From: Streptomyces venezuelae
GTDB taxonomy: Bacteria > Actinomycetota > Actinomycetes > Streptomycetales > Streptomycetaceae
NCBI RefSeq assembly: GCF_008642375.1
Contig: NZ_CP029194.1
Coordinates: 1,364,001-1,428,000, forward strand
DNA: 64,000 nucleotides
Direction: 5' to 3'
The translations under genes and the position numbers were made by a program. Under the pieces are notes generated by a model that had not been told where the DNA came from, searched no databases, and saw only the letters and a list, made by a program, of their open reading frames with translations. Position 1 is the stretch's first letter; every line of letters starts with the position of its first letter. Positions 1 through 8,412 of the stretch are shown in pieces.

Positions 1-2
1 TG

Positions 3-833
3 TCCACCTACATCCAGCAGGTCCTCGCCTCGGCCGCCGACGAAGACGTGGTGACCGAGACTTCCGGGGTCGTCACCCCGGGTGAGGAGGTCCGGGTCCC
101 CTTCCAGCTCAACGAAACGGACATCGAGGCGACCGTCATTCTCTCGCTGGACGTGCCCTCGGTCTCACTCGAGTTGGAGACACCAGCGGGGCGGGTCCTC
201 ACGGAATCCGAACTCACCGCCCTCGGTGCCGCCGTCAGACACACCACGAACCCGAACATGATTTTCTGTCGCTTCCGGCTGCCCATCCCCGCCGGGACCG
301 GCGCTCACAGCGGCACGTGGCATGTGAATCTCAAGGCAGATGAGCGTGTCCTGCGCGAGGAGACCGACAAACTCAGGACCGAGGCGGATAAGGATCCGGC
401 GCGCAGCGCCGAACTGGACCGGCTGACCGCCCACGGCCCGCGCTACAGCGTCGTCGTCACCGCGTGGAGCAATCTGCGCCTCAACTCGCGCGTCACCCAG
501 CCGAGCATGGAACCGGGCGCCACCATCCGGTTCGACGCCGCCCTGGCCGAGTTCGGACGACCGGTCGAGAGCCGTGCCGACGTAGAGGCGGAGGTGCGGC
601 GCCCCGACGGCGTCGTGGTGACCGTGCCGCTCGACGAGGAGGTGCCGGGCGCCTTCAGGGGTGATCTCACGGCAACCATGGCGGGCGTCTGGCAGGCCCG
701 GATCACGGCCCGCGGGCACACCTACGGCCGGACGCGGTTCGCGAGGCAGCAACGGCTCGACGTCGCCGTACTGGTGGGCGGGGACCAACCGCCCGCCCCA
801 GTGGTGGGGACTGACGTCGACGGCAACGACTGA
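3..833 (+). CDS. C-terminal part of a large protein of unknown function
   Basis: The frame is open from the left edge to a TGA at 831-833, so about 276 C-terminal residues are visible and the true start lies outside the window. I see no catalytic motif, Walker box or membrane segment. The sequence alternates short hydrophobic beta-like stretches (for example YSVVVTAWSNLRLNSRV and PGATIRFDAALAEFGRPV) with charged turns, and ends in a DGND tail. This resembles Ig-like or jelly-roll modules that close secreted or surface proteins, but that is only a fold impression. A strong inverted repeat follows 24 bases after the stop. Confidence 0.6.
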   Translation, partial: STYIQQVLASAADEDVVTETSGVVTPGEEVRVPFQLNETDIEATVILSLDVPSVSLELETPAGRVLTESELTALGAAVRHTTNPNMIFCRFRLPIPAGTGAHSGTWHVNLKADERVLREETDKLRTEADKDPARSAELDRLTAHGPRYSVVVTAWSNLRLNSRVTQPSMEPGATIRFDAALAEFGRPVESRADVEAEVRRPDGVVVTVPLDEEVPGAFRGDLTATMAGVWQARITARGHTYGRTRFARQQRLDVAVLVGGDQPPAPVVGTDVDGND

Positions 834-857
834 AGACCAGACGACGGTCGCAGACGG

Positions 858-889
858 GCTGAACCGCGGCACGCGTGCCGCGGTTCAGC
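858..889. terminator. Strong bidirectional hairpin terminator
   Basis: A perfect inverted repeat with 15-base arms (GCTGAACCGCGGCAC and its complement) separated by two bases. It lies just after the stop of the left-edge gene on the plus strand and touches the stop codon (889-891) of the decayed minus-strand gene, so it could end transcription from both sides. There is no T tract, as is usual in Streptomyces. Confidence 0.75.
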
Positions 890-1112
890 TATGTCAGTTC
901 GGTGAGCTCCCGCTCCAGGTTCCGCCGCGCCGCCGCCTCCGGTGCTCCGTGCCGTACAAGATGCGGAACAGCCTTGGCAGGCCGAGCAGTTGCCCCGGAA
1001 CCGCCGCCCGCCCCTCCTGGAAGGCGTCGTCGGGGAGGGAGACGTACTCCTCTCGGACCGCTGCCAAGCGGGCAGAGGGGACGAGGGCATCGAGGCGATC
1101 ACGGAACGGACG
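889..1112 (-). pseudogene. Decayed gene fragment, function unknown
   Basis: Reading leftwards from just after an in-frame TAG (1113-1115) gives a coherent protein-like stretch (FRDRLDALVPSARLAAV, then REEYVSLPDDAFQEGRAAV, then LPRLFRILYGTE). It then needs a frame change to continue as EAAARRNLERELTELT with a TAG at 889-891. Neither frame alone gives a normal gene and there is no start codon with a ribosome site. I read it as the C-terminal remnant of a gene that lost its 5' end and gained an indel near 930-950. The family is not recognised. Confidence 0.4.
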
Positions 1113-1296
1113 CTACTGAAAGCCCCGGCCGGTGACCGTGTGCAGGGTCGGCAGGGCAGGCGACGATCCGCATCGGCTCCTGCCTAGGTACACGCTCGCC
1201 GGGGTGTGACCTCGGGTAGCCGGTGAGCACGCACATAGTCGGTGAGGCCAACTACCGCGCTCAGTCACAGTGGGGCGAGTCGGGGAAGTGGCCGGG

Positions 1297-2166
1297 TCAG
1301 CGGACTCGACTCGTCGGCGGACGTGTGGCCGTGGTCCACCTGGGGACGCTGCGTGTGGCGAGTGCCGGAGCGCGGCGAGCGGCAACGACTCGCTGCAGGT
1401 CACGCGGGGTCGGTGCCGGGGACCTGGGCGGTACCACCGGCGTGAGCTGGGCGTGCTCGGGCAGCGAGGCGAGCATGCTGTCCTTCCAGCGCGGTACGGG
1501 CGCTGGGTCGGAGACGCTGTCGGTGATGGCCCTGACGAGCGCGATCGGCGTGTGCGTGGACGCTGTGGCGTACCAGCGGGCATAGCTCGCCTCGAGGCCG
1601 CCCCAGAGGTACCAGCGCGCCTCCAGGGTGGTGAGTTCCTTCTCGGCGTCGAGCTCGCCCGTGGTGTACTCGACGCCGGCCAGACCGTCGGGAGTCTGGA
1701 GTTCGAGGACGCCCCAGCGTGGGTGCTGGATCTTCCAGCCGCGCTGGATCAGCGGCACCATCGGCTGGAACGCGTCGAGTTCCTCGTTCTCCGGGTGGGG
1801 CGGAGCCAGGTACGCGTGCGGACCGGCGGCGTACGCCTTGGCCAGGGCGGTGGTGAAGGCGGCGACGAACTCCGTGGGCGCCATGTCGTTGAAACACACG
1901 CCCCAGACGGGCGGACCGAATCTGTCGCGGTACGCGCTGATGCGCCACAGTCCGTCGTCCTCCCCCTCGGGGAGGAAGCCGAGCCGGACCTTGCGGTCGG
2001 GCGCATTGACGTACGCGTTGCCGAGGTCGTCATGGCTGAGCTCCCAGCCCAGCGCGAACAGGGGCCGGAGAGCGGGGTCCCCCGTCGCGGTGCTGCCGGC
2101 CAGGTAGCGGGGCGAGACGAAGACGTCTCCGTCGACCTCCGCTGCATCCTCGGTACCGCGGTTCAT
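1297..2166 (-). CDS. DUF317 domain protein
   Basis: 289 residues. The N-terminus carries the DUF317 signature VSPRYLAG (about residues 17-24), followed by two copies of the domain's pattern in which a 'GW...' half is followed by a body ending in 'APTEFVAAFTTALAKAY' (about 20-120) and 'IQRGWKIQHPRWG' (about 138-230). The C-terminus is a proline/arginine-rich tail, also typical. DUF317 proteins have no established biochemical role and are multiplied in Streptomyces mobile elements; three more are in this window. The ATG overlaps the stop of the upstream ATP-grasp gene (ATGA, 2163-2166), so the two are translationally coupled. Confidence 0.85.
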   Translation of the reverse strand: MNRGTEDAAEVDGDVFVSPRYLAGSTATGDPALRPLFALGWELSHDDLGNAYVNAPDRKVRLGFLPEGEDDGLWRISAYRDRFGPPVWGVCFNDMAPTEFVAAFTTALAKAYAAGPHAYLAPPHPENEELDAFQPMVPLIQRGWKIQHPRWGVLELQTPDGLAGVEYTTGELDAEKELTTLEARWYLWGGLEASYARWYATASTHTPIALVRAITDSVSDPAPVPRWKDSMLASLPEHAQLTPVVPPRSPAPTPRDLQRVVAARRAPALATRSVPRWTTATRPPTSRVR

Positions 2167-3392
2167 CGCGCTGCCCGGGTCTCGACGGCGATCTCCTCGG
2201 CGACCAGGTCAAGACGCTCGTTGACCTCGGCCGTGTCTCGGCCAGTGACGATGTAGAAGCCGGCGCGGCCGGTGAAGAGGTCGCCCTCGGGCGGCAGGAC
2301 GAGCTGGTCGCCGACCTCTCGGATCCACGTCACCTCTCGCAGCCACGGAGTGCAGGCTGCGAACGGCTGGGTGATGCGGCGCACGGTGAGCACACCGGAG
2401 GCAGCCGGGTAGAGCATGCGGACACCTGCGGCCCGGCCGTGGGCCGGCGTGAGGTCGGGGGCGCGTCCGGTGGCGAGGTCGGCGGCGATTCTCGGCAGGT
2501 CGATGCCCGTGGCGAGGTGCACGAGGCGCCCGATCATGTCGCCGCCTATGCGCGCGTTGACCTCGATCAGGCGGGGACGCCCGTCGACCAGGCGCATCTC
2601 GACGTGCTGGATTCCATCGGTGATTCCCAGGGCCCTGACCGCGGCGGCGGCGACGGGTCCGACCTGGGGCAGGAGAGGGTCGTGGGCGTCCACGGTGTGC
2701 CCGGTCTCCTCGAAGTAGGGGGCCGGCCCCAGGAACTTTCGGGTGACGGCGACGGCGGTGGTCACGCCGCGGTGGGTGACGCACTCGACGGAGATCTCCG
2801 GGCCGTCGAGGTACTCCTCGACCAGGACGGCCGTATCCTCCCGGCTCTGGTCGGCTCCGGCCGCGGCGAACTGGAAGGCGTCGGGGAGGGCTTCGGCCCG
2901 GTCGACGCGGATCACGCCGATGCTCCCGGCGAAGGCGGCGGGCTTGATGACGACGGGGTACCCGATGGTCATCGTGGCGAGGCCGGCCTCGACCAGGGAG
3001 CGGGCCTTCATGGAAGCGGCCGACGGTACGCCGTGGCGGGCGAACAGGGTGCGGGCGGTGGCCTTGTTCCGACACGCCCGCATCACCTCCACTGAGTTCG
3101 CGGCGACGCCGAGAGCGCGGGCGAGCCGGGCCGTGGGGACGAGGTGCCACTCCGACCAGGTGACGATGCCCGCGATCTCGTGGCGCTCGGCCAGAGCACG
3201 GCCGGCGGCGAACAGAGCGGTGGTGTCGTCGAGATCGGCAACGACGTGGTCGACGATGAAGGACTTCTCCCACGACGGCTCGGTGCCTGTGATCAGGACG
3301 ACGTCGTACGCGGCCGCGACCTGCTCGAGGCAGTAGCCGCGATAGGTGCGGTCACCAGGGGCGACGACGAGCACGACGGGACGAGCGGGCAA
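2163..3392 (-). CDS. ATP-grasp ligase family enzyme
   Basis: 409 residues. It has an N-terminal Rossmann-like part, then an ATP-grasp fold at about 110-310 with a lysine-bearing strand (YPVVIKPAAFAGSIGV, about 144-159), an acidic 'VEEYLDGPEISVECV' strand and the metal-binding 'IEVNARIGGDMI' segment. Such enzymes make an acyl phosphate with ATP and join it to an amine; the closest look-alikes are L-amino acid (dipeptide) ligases and carnosine-synthase-type proteins. The substrate cannot be read from sequence. It sits upstream of, and overlaps, a DUF317 gene, with an MFS exporter nearby, which fits synthesis and export of a small amide. Start ATG at 3390-3392. Confidence 0.8.
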   Translation of the reverse strand: MPARPVVLVVAPGDRTYRGYCLEQVAAAYDVVLITGTEPSWEKSFIVDHVVADLDDTTALFAAGRALAERHEIAGIVTWSEWHLVPTARLARALGVAANSVEVMRACRNKATARTLFARHGVPSAASMKARSLVEAGLATMTIGYPVVIKPAAFAGSIGVIRVDRAEALPDAFQFAAAGADQSREDTAVLVEEYLDGPEISVECVTHRGVTTAVAVTRKFLGPAPYFEETGHTVDAHDPLLPQVGPVAAAAVRALGITDGIQHVEMRLVDGRPRLIEVNARIGGDMIGRLVHLATGIDLPRIAADLATGRAPDLTPAHGRAAGVRMLYPAASGVLTVRRITQPFAACTPWLREVTWIREVGDQLVLPPEGDLFTGRAGFYIVTGRDTAEVNERLDLVAEEIAVETRAAR

Positions 3393-3437
3393 GACGACTC
3401 CAGGTGTGCGAGGGGAACGGTGTGAACGAGGGGGAGG

Positions 3438-3743
3438 TCAGGGGGTGCGACGGCGGCGCAGCTCGAACGCGGAGGCCCACTCCGGGTGTTCGGCGATCAG
3501 CTTCCTGACATAGAGAGCCGTGAAGTTGTTGTTCAGACCGTGCACGCCGTGCGGCAGCCGCCACCGGAGGGCTTCGAAGAGGGCCTTGAGACTGATGCGC
3601 GTGGCTCCCGCCGCCAGCCGCTCGCGGGTGAGTCGTTCCAGAGCCCGGTAGACGTGCGGGTTGTGGACGTCGAAGGCGTGAAACTGCTCGGCGATCGTGA
3701 GGCGGGCCTCTCGGCGGCGTGGGGCCAGGACGGTTGTGGGCAT
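3438..3743 (-). CDS. Small phage/mobile-element protein, winged-helix-like
   Basis: 101 residues starting at ATG 3741-3743, ahead of which a longer non-conserved extension is open. The core has the pattern 'EQFHAFDVHNPHVYRALERL ... RISLKALFEALRW ... GLNNNFTALYVRKLIAEHP', which recurs in uncharacterised proteins of phages and integrated elements across bacteria. It is predicted helical and small enough for DNA binding, but no activity is known. It lies between the MFS exporter and the ATP-grasp gene, same strand, with about 30-45 base gaps. Confidence 0.65.
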   Translation of the reverse strand: MPTTVLAPRRREARLTIAEQFHAFDVHNPHVYRALERLTRERLAAGATRISLKALFEALRWRLPHGVHGLNNNFTALYVRKLIAEHPEWASAFELRRRRTP

Positions 3744-3771
3744 CGGGGGAACTCCACGAGGACGGGGCGGG

Positions 3772-5010
3772 TCAGGCGGCCAGGGCCTGGTCGGTGCGCA
3801 GGCGGGTGAAGGCGATGGCAAGGCCGAGGGCCTGCAGGGCGGCGCAGACGGTGATGACGTGACCGAGCGCCCAGGACGGGGTCAGGGCAGTCAGGACGCC
3901 GGCCAGGGGGAAGGGCACCAGGAGGACGAGGATGGTGGCCGACAGGGTGCTGCCGAACACCGCCGGGGGGATGAGGCGGGAGCGCAGAGTGCGCAGGACG
4001 ACGGTCATGCCGCCTTCGCCGGCCATCAGAACGGCGACGAGGACCAGGTACGAGAGGTAGTCGGGAGCCTGGGAGACGGCGAGGCAGGCGAGCGAGGCGA
4101 TGGCGGCGCAGGTCGCTCCCACCGGCCACAACCCGAGGCGGTCGATGGCGAACCGGCAGATGGTGACGGCTAGCAGAGTGGCCCCGGCGGCGGCCGACCA
4201 GACGATGCCGACGGCCGTGGTGGACTGGCCGTAGTGGTCCACGACGATCACGGGGCCTGCGGCCTGAAGGAAGCCCGTCGCCAGGTTGGAGATCGTCAGG
4301 CCGGTCACAAGCCAACCGAGCGCGGGCAACGACCGGATGGTCCGCAGGCCGGTGATCAACCCGGCGCTTGCGCGCTGCTTCGGCGCCCGAGCGGGGGCGA
4401 CCACCGACGGCGGGGTGCTCAGGGCGAACAGGGCTGCGAGCAGCGAAAGGGCGGCGATGACGGCCAGCATCCGAGGTGGTCCGGCGAGCAGGAGCAGCGC
4501 GCCGAGCGCCGGTCCGGCGAGCGTCGCGGTCTGGTCGATGCCCAGCAGGACGGCCTGGACACGGTGTGCCCGCTCCCCCGCCACTCGGCCGGCAGCGGCA
4601 CCCGCGGTCTCGGCGGCGATGTAGCTGAACTCGGTGAGCACTCCGGTGGTGGCGGCCAGGCCCATCACGGTCACGGTCGCCACGATGCCGACGGGGTGGA
4701 GGACGAGGATGATCGCGCCGACGGCGATGACCAGGGCGCGGCCAAGGGAGGCGAGGAAGAAGACGACCGAGGCGCCACGGCGGTCCACGACCGCGCCCGC
4801 CCACCCGAACGCGGCCAGGCGGGGCACCCACTCCAGGGCGAACGCGATACCGGTCAGGGCGGCCGAGCGGGTGGTAGCAAGGACCAGAAGCGGGATGCCG
4901 TACGTGGACATGGCGAACGCGAGGGCATCCACCGTGCGCGGCAGGTAGATGCCGCGCAGCAGTCCTGCGGTGTGGAGGGCGTGCCGGGGTCCGGCGATCA
5001 GGTCGGTCAT
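3772..5010 (-). CDS. MFS transporter (probable exporter)
   Basis: 412 residues with about twelve hydrophobic segments and the MFS loop signature after TM2 (GWAGAVVDRRGA, about residues 73-84), so a major facilitator permease in the cytoplasmic membrane. The general shape (short N-terminus, no large central loop, start near GIYLPRTVDALAFAMS) resembles drug or peptide efflux proteins such as the macrolide-efflux-like group. Neighbours are an ATP-grasp ligase and two winged-helix regulators, so export of the ligase's product or of a toxic compound is a reasonable inference. I chose ATG 5008-5010; a TTG 15 bases upstream is the alternative. Confidence 0.8.
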   Translation of the reverse strand: MTDLIAGPRHALHTAGLLRGIYLPRTVDALAFAMSTYGIPLLVLATTRSAALTGIAFALEWVPRLAAFGWAGAVVDRRGASVVFFLASLGRALVIAVGAIILVLHPVGIVATVTVMGLAATTGVLTEFSYIAAETAGAAAGRVAGERAHRVQAVLLGIDQTATLAGPALGALLLLAGPPRMLAVIAALSLLAALFALSTPPSVVAPARAPKQRASAGLITGLRTIRSLPALGWLVTGLTISNLATGFLQAAGPVIVVDHYGQSTTAVGIVWSAAAGATLLAVTICRFAIDRLGLWPVGATCAAIASLACLAVSQAPDYLSYLVLVAVLMAGEGGMTVVLRTLRSRLIPPAVFGSTLSATILVLLVPFPLAGVLTALTPSWALGHVITVCAALQALGLAIAFTRLRTDQALAA

Positions 5011-5162
5011 CGTCGCTTTCGTCAAGGAGCGCAGCCCGCCTCAGCGGGATGGAGGAAGAGAAGAGCCGGTCGGGCAAGCGACTGGCGCACGCCCTGGGCG
5101 GATGCCGCGCAACTGCGGGAGCCGTCTTGTTTTCGAGGTCGGTGACCCCGCCGGTGGCCGGG

Positions 5163-5687
5163 TTACGCCGCCTGCCGCGCGCCGTCGAGCGCCTCGGCGG
5201 ACGTGAGGGCGGCTCCGCCATGTCCCGCGATCCACGACTCCACGGCGGTCCTCGGACCGGTGAGGCTTTCGCCGTCCTCCACTGACACCACGAGCCCGAC
5301 CTCGCCGTTCCGTTCCGGGCGCCGCCCGGATACGTCGGCGCTGCCCAGGAGCTGGAGGGTGGCCCGTACCCGTGTCACGAAAGTGCTGGTGACACGCGGG
5401 TAGTCGTGGGCACGAGCCCAGCGGGCGGCTTCCTCGTAGACGCCGGCCAGCTGAGTACCGGACTCGGTGAGGCTGAGTCCCTGTCGTGGGCGGACGAGGC
5501 CGAGAGTGTGCGCCTGCGCGGTGGCGTGCCGGAGCTGATGCGGCGAGAGATCCGGAAAAGTGCGGGCCAGGCCGCGGGGCGGGATGGCGCCGTTGTCGTC
5601 TATCTCGGTGAGCAGTCGGATCAGTTCGGGTGAGGCCAGGGCCGAGCAGGTCCGCTCGAACTCGTCCCAGCAGCGTGCGGAAGTCAT
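5163..5687 (-). CDS. Winged-helix transcriptional regulator-like protein
   Basis: 174 residues, starting at an ATG that overlaps the stop of the upstream HxlR-type gene (ATGA at 5684-5687). The N-terminal half reads as a winged helix: 'LIRLLTEIDDNG', 'GLARTFPDLSPHQLRHATAQAHTLGLVRPR' and the wing 'GLSLTESGTQLAGVYEEAARWAR'. The C-terminal half is a less conserved domain that may bind a ligand or partner. Coupling to the double HxlR-like regulator suggests that the two proteins work together, possibly controlling the MFS gene 150 bases downstream. Confidence 0.65.
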   Translation of the reverse strand: MTSARCWDEFERTCSALASPELIRLLTEIDDNGAIPPRGLARTFPDLSPHQLRHATAQAHTLGLVRPRQGLSLTESGTQLAGVYEEAARWARAHDYPRVTSTFVTRVRATLQLLGSADVSGRRPERNGEVGLVVSVEDGESLTGPRTAVESWIAGHGGAALTSAEALDGARQAA

Positions 5688-6517
5688 CGGCGCGCGCCTC
5701 CTGCCCTGACCGCCGTCTGCATGCGAGCCGGGTTGGCGTGGGAGAAGAGATTGCCATAGCCAGGTCGTGCCGGTCGGGTGGGCACGGCCGGCTGGGGAAT
5801 GCGCGGCCGGTGGCTGGTCCAGTGCTTCGGGGCCGTACGCGATGCACGGTCCGCGTTCCCCCAGACCGGGTGCTGGCTGCCGGAATCGAGGGTTCGGCCG
5901 GCGGACCAGGCCGACAGGGCCCCGAAGACGCGGCCCAGGCCCTCGCCGGATGACGACAGCCGATAGGGCTGACCGGGGCCGGCGCTCGCCACGAGCCCGT
6001 CTTCGGCGAGTTGCCGCAGGGGCGGGTAGATGTTCGTCCAGTACCCGTCGGGCATCACGACCCTGGCGACGGCCCGCGCGCTGCTCTCCCCGCGGGACTT
6101 CAAGACCCACAGGATCGCGGCGGCGTGCCGACGGGTGAGCAGGGTGAGGCTGTCCTCGACGTGCTCAATCGCGGACAGGGGCTCGTCCGGCTTCTCCAGG
6201 AACTCCTCGGCCCAGGCGGCGATCACGGGCAGCACCGGCAGCAGCGCCGTGCCCCGATCGGTGAGACCGTAGGTGACGTGCCGCGACGTGTGCTCCGTGC
6301 GCACGACGATCCCTGCGTCGCTGAGGGCCCGGAGCTTGGGGTGGAGCTGGCCGCTCAGGAGCCAGGGCATTTTGTCCGAGATCTCGGTGTAGCGGAGGGG
6401 ACCGGAGCCCAATGTCAGCAGGATCCGGACGTTCCATCGCGGGGTGATCATGCCGAGGGTTTCGGTGACGCGGGCGATGTCGGCGTCGCTGCCCGGGGGC
6501 AGACCGGTGGTGGCCAA
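5684..6517 (-). CDS. HxlR-family regulator with two winged-helix domains
   Basis: 277 residues from a TTG (6515-6517) with a GGAG seven bases ahead. Residues of about 12-100 match HxlR regulators (TPRWNVRILLTLGSGPLRYTEI, LHPKLRALSDAGIVVR, THVTYGLTDRGTALLPVL-type wing and WAEEFL). A second, weaker winged-helix copy follows (HAAAILWVLKSRGES, YPPLRQLAEDGLVAS), and the tail is proline/arginine rich. HxlR proteins are DNA-binding sensors, often of electrophiles or drugs; no sensing cysteine is visible here. It forms an overlapping pair with the next gene. Confidence 0.75.
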   Translation of the reverse strand: MATTGLPPGSDADIARVTETLGMITPRWNVRILLTLGSGPLRYTEISDKMPWLLSGQLHPKLRALSDAGIVVRTEHTSRHVTYGLTDRGTALLPVLPVIAAWAEEFLEKPDEPLSAIEHVEDSLTLLTRRHAAAILWVLKSRGESSARAVARVVMPDGYWTNIYPPLRQLAEDGLVASAGPGQPYRLSSSGEGLGRVFGALSAWSAGRTLDSGSQHPVWGNADRASRTAPKHWTSHRPRIPQPAVPTRPARPGYGNLFSHANPARMQTAVRAGGARR

Positions 6518-6557
6518 GGGAGTACTCCAGGGGGTGAAAGGGCCGTGCCCGTTCGGC

Positions 6558-6977
6558 TCAGCGGATCCGGGCTTTGGTCCCGGTCGCCGTCGACGGTGCG
6601 GGAGCCACGGATACGGCCGGGGGCTCACAGGCCCGAACTCGTCCCAGGCTGTTCAGGACCGCTGCGGCGGTCTTGGCCTGGGCGTCCCGGGCGGCAACGG
6701 CTTCGACGACGCGGCGAGCGCAGTCGAGAAGGTGAGCCGCCTCGTGGGCGCCGATCCCGCGCTCGGGTTGGACGAGCTGCAGGAGCCGGTCACGGTGGAA
6801 GGTGATGGTCCGCTCGGCGAAGGCCAGGTCGTGACGGCTGCCGAGAAGGGCTGCGAGCATGCCCGGGGGCCGGGTCTGAGCGTGGGCTTCGAGTGTGGTG
6901 ATCGGGGCGCCGTACAAGTCCTCGATCCGTACGGCAAGCTCGGCGGACGTGAGAGCGGTCGGTCGAAGGGCTTTCAC
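6558..6977 (-). CDS. Small helical protein of unknown function (element-specific)
   Basis: 139 residues, ATG 6975-6977 overlapping the upstream stop. It is predicted all-helical with the recurring pattern 'LAVRIEDLYGAPITTLEAHAQ ... LAFAERTITFHRDRLLQLV'. The phrase 'AERTITFHRDRLL' resembles 'AETAVSFHRTLLHRL' in the protein at 9164-9862, so the two may be distant paralogues. There is no catalytic signature. It is part of a three-gene overlapping set (7863 down to 6558) read in the same direction. Confidence 0.6.
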   Translation of the reverse strand: MKALRPTALTSAELAVRIEDLYGAPITTLEAHAQTRPPGMLAALLGSRHDLAFAERTITFHRDRLLQLVQPERGIGAHEAAHLLDCARRVVEAVAARDAQAKTAAAVLNSLGRVRACEPPAVSVAPAPSTATGTKARIR

Positions 6978-7423
6978 GGTCGGCGACTGCGGGGCGCCCC
7001 GGCCCGCAGGGGTACCCGGGCGTCAGTGGCCGGCGGCAGGGTGGCCATGACGAACTCCTGGACTCGACGCACTGCCCGGTCCTGGTGCACGTACGGAGGC
7101 ATCGTGCGCAGCAGGACGTCCAGTGATCGTCGGTATCCGCTGCGGGCGCGGAGTGCCGCTTCGAGCCACTGGGCGTCCATCCGAAGGCCATCGGCGGACA
7201 GTTCGTTCATGTCCCGCTTGGGCGACATCGCCTCGTGCACGCGGTCCCGGATACGAGCGACCTGAGTCTCGGCCACGACGAGGAGGGAGCGCAGCTCGAG
7301 TGCGCGGGTCAGAGCGGCGGACGGGTCCGGACCGGCGGCCAGCTCATAGAGCTCCGTGACTGGGGCGCCGAAAGCCTCGTGGAGACGGGCGTCCTGGCTG
7401 CACGGCTTGGTCCGCACGCTCAC
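6974..7423 (-). CDS. Small helical protein of unknown function (element-specific)
   Basis: 149 residues, overlapping both neighbours by four bases. It has the same general layout as the next gene: 'LHEAFGAPVTELYELAAGPDPS', then a long helix 'RSLLVVAETQVARIRDRVHEAM', then a second helix pair and an Arg/Pro tail. It has no recognisable enzyme motif. The shared 'GAP(V/I)T' opening suggests that this gene and 6558-6977 arose by duplication. Cytoplasmic. Confidence 0.6.
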   Translation of the reverse strand: MSVRTKPCSQDARLHEAFGAPVTELYELAAGPDPSAALTRALELRSLLVVAETQVARIRDRVHEAMSPKRDMNELSADGLRMDAQWLEAALRARSGYRRSLDVLLRTMPPYVHQDRAVRRVQEFVMATLPPATDARVPLRAGAPRSRRP

Positions 7424-7863
7424 CGGACCACCACCCGGGACGGCACAGACGGAGGTGCGGAACGCGTCGGCGGGCTGGTCGGTACGGCCGGTCCGCGCCG
7501 CGTCAGGCGTTCGGCCGCCGCATCCTGCTTGCCGCCGGCGTTCGGCTCCAGAAGCAGCCGGAGGGTCACGGCCCGGCCGTCGCGGACCGTAACGGCGGCG
7601 TCGACGCGGTGAGCGAGACCCAGCGTCGGGTCGTCGACCTCGCTGGGCTGGGTATCCAGGGCGGCGAGTAGGTCGTCCTCTGCCCGTTCCAAAGCAGCCT
7701 GCGACTCGGTGAGCAGCCCATGCCAGCGCACGACGACGGTGGCCTTCCGATGGGCGTTCGGCGCCGCTTCGACCGCGGCCTTGAGCGCGTCGATGCTCAG
7801 GCCGAAGCGCTGCTCGATCTGCTCGGTGATCGGGCCCAGGACATCCCCTATGCCGTCGGACAC
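7420..7863 (-). CDS. Small helical protein of unknown function (element-specific)
   Basis: 147 residues, starting at GTG 7861-7863 with AAGGGA six bases ahead; an ORF reading further upstream is not supported. The N-terminus is 'GDVLGPITEQIEQRFGLSIDALKAAVEAAP'. A long helix-rich middle (ESQAALERAEDDLLAAL) follows, and the C-terminus is low-complexity with TSPPTRSAPPSVPS. It is the first gene of the three-gene overlapping set. No function can be assigned. Confidence 0.6.
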   Translation of the reverse strand: MSDGIGDVLGPITEQIEQRFGLSIDALKAAVEAAPNAHRKATVVVRWHGLLTESQAALERAEDDLLAALDTQPSEVDDPTLGLAHRVDAAVTVRDGRAVTLRLLLEPNAGGKQDAAAERLTRRGPAVPTSPPTRSAPPSVPSRVVVR

Positions 7864-7904
7864 GGGCAATCCCTTCTGAAGAGAGCGGAATTCGACGGAG
7901 AAGG

Positions 7905-8264
7905 TCAGTCGAGGCACATATAGGCGTCGCGGTAGACGTAGGTGCCCGACACCCATCCCTTCACGCCGGTGGTCCGGTCGGTGATGTAGTGCCAGCCGCC
8001 GCTGCTCTTGTGGACGGTGAAGGAGTGGCCCCGGTAGAGGATTCCGACGGCGGTGGACTTGGTGGTGGCCTTGGAGCGGATGGTGACGGCGCGGGCGCCG
8101 ATCACCCATGGTCCGGGCCGGTCGCAGTCACGGATCGACGGCAGAGCGGCGTGTGCGTTGCTGCCGAGTGCCGCCGGTGCGGCGGTGGCCGAGGCCGCGG
8201 TCACGAGTGGCAGAGCGAGTGCGGCGAGCATCGCAGTGGCTACCGCAGTTCGGGTGGAGCGCAT
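7905..8264 (-). CDS. Secreted SH3 domain protein
   Basis: 119 residues. Residues 1-28 are a Sec signal peptide (MRSTRTAVATAMLAALALPLV, cut near ATAAPA). The mature part is one SH3b domain at about 55-115: 'GARAVTIRSKATTKSTAVGILYRGHSFTVHKSSGGWHYITDRTTGVKGWVSGTYV' in pieces typical of bacterial SH3 type 3 domains that bind peptidoglycan or peptides. It probably acts at the cell wall. It is the first gene after the conserved 60-bp regulatory element at 8332-8391 and probably heads the leftward unit. Confidence 0.75.
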   Translation of the reverse strand: MRSTRTAVATAMLAALALPLVTAASATAAPAALGSNAHAALPSIRDCDRPGPWVIGARAVTIRSKATTKSTAVGILYRGHSFTVHKSSGGWHYITDRTTGVKGWVSGTYVYRDAYMCLD

Positions 8265-8331
8265 GCGGAATGAACCTCCATGGAGGAATGGGAAATAAGA
8301 GGGGCGGCCCGGGGATTCCTCCCTCAGCGCC

Positions 8332-8391
8332 GGTACAAGAGTCCGCAGAATCGCCGGTTTGGCTAACCGGGGATCGTCGGCTATCTTTCGC
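8332..8391 (-). promoter_or_regulatory. 60-bp conserved regulatory element, copy B
   Basis: Read on the minus strand this block matches 51 of 60 positions of a second block at 23939-23998. Its centre is a near-perfect inverted repeat (8349-8375): arms AATCGCCGGTT and AACCGGGGATC around five bases. It ends 67 bases ahead of the SH3 gene start. It is conserved with the same orientation and order (GCGAAA-ATAG box, inverted repeat, then CGGAC-CTTGT), which indicates a promoter with an operator controlled by one regulator. Confidence 0.7.
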
Positions 8392-8412
8392 CCGCCCCGG
8401 CCCGTGGGAGGG

